Assembly (NCBI GenBank): GCA_030609605.1
Contig: JAUWBY010000123.1
Coordinates: 1-6,834 of the forward strand
DNA length: 6,834 bases
Reading direction: 5' to 3'
From: Candidatus Eiseniibacteriota bacterium
GTDB taxonomy: Bacteria; Joyebacterota; Joyebacteria; Joyebacterales; Joyebacteraceae
Part shown: positions 5,655 through 6,834 of the stretch, piece after piece
Layout of the letters: every line of letters starts with the position of its first letter
Position numbering within the stretch: position 1 is the stretch's first letter
Translations under genes and position numbers: made by a program
The notes under the pieces: model-generated
What the model saw: only the letters and a program-made list of their open reading frames with translations
What the model was told of the DNA's origin: nothing
Databases searched by the model: none

Positions 5655-6834
5655 ATGGCTAAGCGTTCTGCAGCGAAGATCGTTGAGGCGATCAAGAAGT
5701 CGATTGGGAAGTCGAAGGTCCTGACGTATGGGGATTTCAGCGGTTTCTTTGGCGCGGACATCGACATAGATGTCGTCGACGAGGTCTACTGCCGTCTTGG
5801 TGATCTCTCTATAGAGGTGATCGACGAGAAGGCCAGGGAGGCTCGTAGGAAACGGGACGCCAAGAAGAAGACGAAGGCCGAGCCACGTCTCAGATTCGAC
5901 GACCCGGTCCGCATGTATCTGAGGGAGATGGGGTCGGTCAAGCTTCTGAATCGCGAGGGTGAGATTGAGATCTGTAAGAGGATCGAAGCGGCCGAGCTGA
6001 TGGCGTACGGCGCCGTTTTCGAAGCGCAGACGACCATGAGAAGACTGACCTTGCTGACCGAGCGGCTCACGGGCGAGAAGGTGCGACTCGACCGCGTAGT
6101 AGTAGTCGACAGGAAGCGAAAGGACGCTACCGGCAAGGAAGAGCGCCGCAAGGTTATCCTGAGGATGAACAAGGTTGTGAGGCTCGACCGTGAGAAGAGG
6201 GAACTAGAGGCCAGGATGAAGAGGGCCGGGTCGCGCCACTCGACGCAGACGAAGAAGGCGATCGATCGACGGCGCAGGAGTTTGGCGACCGAGACAAAGA
6301 AGCTCTGTCTGCATCCGACGCAGGTTGAGAAAATGGGCTCCCGAATAGCTGAGCTCCTGCTGAAGGCGGAGCGTCTCGAACAGAGGATAGCCGAACTTGC
6401 CGAACAGCACGGAGCGGCTGTGAGGAGAATCGAGAGGGCGGAGACAAAGAAGAGGACGGAGCGGGCCAAGAAGAGCAAGGCGAAGAAGGGCAAAGGGAAG
6501 AAGACCTCCACTGCTGCGGCGACATCGAAGTCGCGTGCGAAGTCGGTGGCCGTGCTCAGAACGGAAGCGGAGGAACTCGCCAACGAGGTGAGGAACAACA
6601 AGAGGGCCCTGAGACGAATCGAACGCGAATGTGGGCTTCCGTGCGACAGACTCAAGGATGTCGTCTATCGGATACGCGTTGGAGATTTCGAAGCAAACCG
6701 GGCCAAGACCGAAATGGTCGAGGCGAACGTTCGACTCGTCATATCGATCGCAAAGAGGTATACGCACAGGGGTCTCGACTTCCTCGATCTCATCCAGGAA
6801 GGAAACACAGGCCTCATGCGCGCCGTCGAGAAAT
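5655..6834 (+). CDS. rpoD: RNA polymerase primary sigma factor RpoD, N-terminal part (3' end outside window)
   Basis: The frame is open from ATG 5655 to the right edge and gives 393 residues. Residues about 8-60 are region 1.1: GKSKVLTYGDF (18-28), then an acidic helical stretch ending LSIEVIDEK (51-59). This region blocks DNA binding by free sigma and marks a primary, not an alternative, sigma factor. Region 1.2 is DDPVRMYLREMGSVKLLNRE (82-101), which contacts the promoter discriminator. The non-conserved region spans about 115-345 and is strongly basic and helical, with a Lys-rich low-complexity tract at 261-297. Regions 2.1 to 2.2 begin near 347: EMVEANVRLVISIAKRY (353-369) and GLDFLDLIQEGNTGLMRAV (373-391), which bind the core enzyme. 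Region 2.3 onward, including -10 and -35 recognition, is beyond the window. Its place directly after dnaG is the classic arrangement. The primary sigma call is firm. Confidence 0.97.
   Translation, partial: MAKRSAAKIVEAIKKSIGKSKVLTYGDFSGFFGADIDIDVVDEVYCRLGDLSIEVIDEKAREARRKRDAKKKTKAEPRLRFDDPVRMYLREMGSVKLLNREGEIEICKRIEAAELMAYGAVFEAQTTMRRLTLLTERLTGEKVRLDRVVVVDRKRKDATGKEERRKVILRMNKVVRLDREKRELEARMKRAGSRHSTQTKKAIDRRRRSLATETKKLCLHPTQVEKMGSRIAELLLKAERLEQRIAELAEQHGAAVRRIERAETKKRTERAKKSKAKKGKGKKTSTAAATSKSRAKSVAVLRTEAEELANEVRNNKRALRRIERECGLPCDRLKDVVYRIRVGDFEANRAKTEMVEANVRLVISIAKRYTHRGLDFLDLIQEGNTGLMRAVEK
6435..6545 (+). repeat. Lys/Ala/Ser low-complexity tract inside rpoD
   Basis: Codons 261-297 of RpoD encode a stretch with 16 Lys or Arg among 37 residues, including AKKSKAKKGKGKK followed by TSTAAATSKSRAKS. 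The DNA is an AAG-rich purine tract. It resembles a histone H1-type or nucleoid-protein tail and lies in the non-conserved region between regions 1.2 and 2.1. It keeps the reading frame, so it is an in-frame low-complexity insertion and not a break. Confidence 0.7.

Larger units (their letters stand above)
1..6834 (+). other. Probable single operon: yqeY - nif3-like - mutS2 - dnaG - rpoD
   Basis: All five genes share the strand, and the gaps are 46, 52, 16 and 35 bases. No GC-rich hairpin followed by a T run, as expected of an intrinsic terminator, is visible in any gap, and no convincing -35/-10 pair was found in them. The order matches the macromolecular synthesis operon (rpsU-yqeY-dnaG-rpoD in many bacteria) with two extra genes. 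The main promoter and any rpsU gene would lie to the left of the window. Internal promoters inside the coding regions cannot be excluded by eye. Confidence 0.7.

Noticed and set aside
5786..6655. A 289-codon minus-strand open frame rich in Ser, Phe and Leu opposite rpoD
   Set aside because: It is the mirror of the Lys/Arg/Glu-rich rpoD coding region; the Ser/Phe/Leu content is what antisense reading of AAG, GAG and AGG codons gives.

Overview
The window is densely packed chromosomal DNA. Five genes lie on the + strand, and the gaps between them are only 16 to 52 bases. GC content is moderate to high, judged by eye. Start codons include ATG and GTG, and purine-rich ribosome binding sites precede most genes. 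There are no tRNA or rRNA genes, mobile elements, CRISPR repeats or attachment sites. The proteins are clearly bacterial: DnaG primase, a primary sigma factor with region 1.1, and MutS2. Base composition and the gene set would suit an uncultured lineage such as the FCB group (for example Eisenbacteria, Krumholzibacteria or Latescibacteria-like bacteria), but this is a guess. A phylogeny of DnaG or RpoD would be needed to place the organism.

Layout: bases 1-297 hold the C-terminal two thirds of a GatB/YqeY-domain protein. Bases 344-1306 encode a NIF3-family (YbgI-like) dinuclear-metal protein. Bases 1359-3731 encode MutS2, with MutS-type ATPase, coiled coil, KOW-like and Smr domains. Bases 3748-5619 encode DNA primase DnaG. 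From base 5655 to the right edge lies the N-terminal part of the primary sigma factor RpoD (regions 1.1 and 1.2, the non-conserved region, and regions 2.1 to 2.2).

This is a version of the macromolecular synthesis operon, which in many bacteria reads rpsU-(yqeY)-dnaG-rpoD. Here a nif3-like gene and mutS2 sit between yqeY and dnaG. The set joins initiation of DNA replication (DnaG), initiation of transcription (RpoD), and a factor linked to recombination control and stalled-ribosome handling (MutS2). The YqeY-like protein resembles part of a tRNA amidotransferase, and the NIF3 protein has no settled role. With no visible terminator between genes, co-transcription is likely.

I found no previously undescribed system. 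The points most worth a second look are a histone-H1-like basic tract inside the sigma factor's non-conserved region, the expanded operon layout, a His in place of Asp in the MutS2 Smr motif, a NIF3 protein with an Asp for Glu change at a metal-ligand position, and a possible weak hairpin over the rpoD ribosome binding site.
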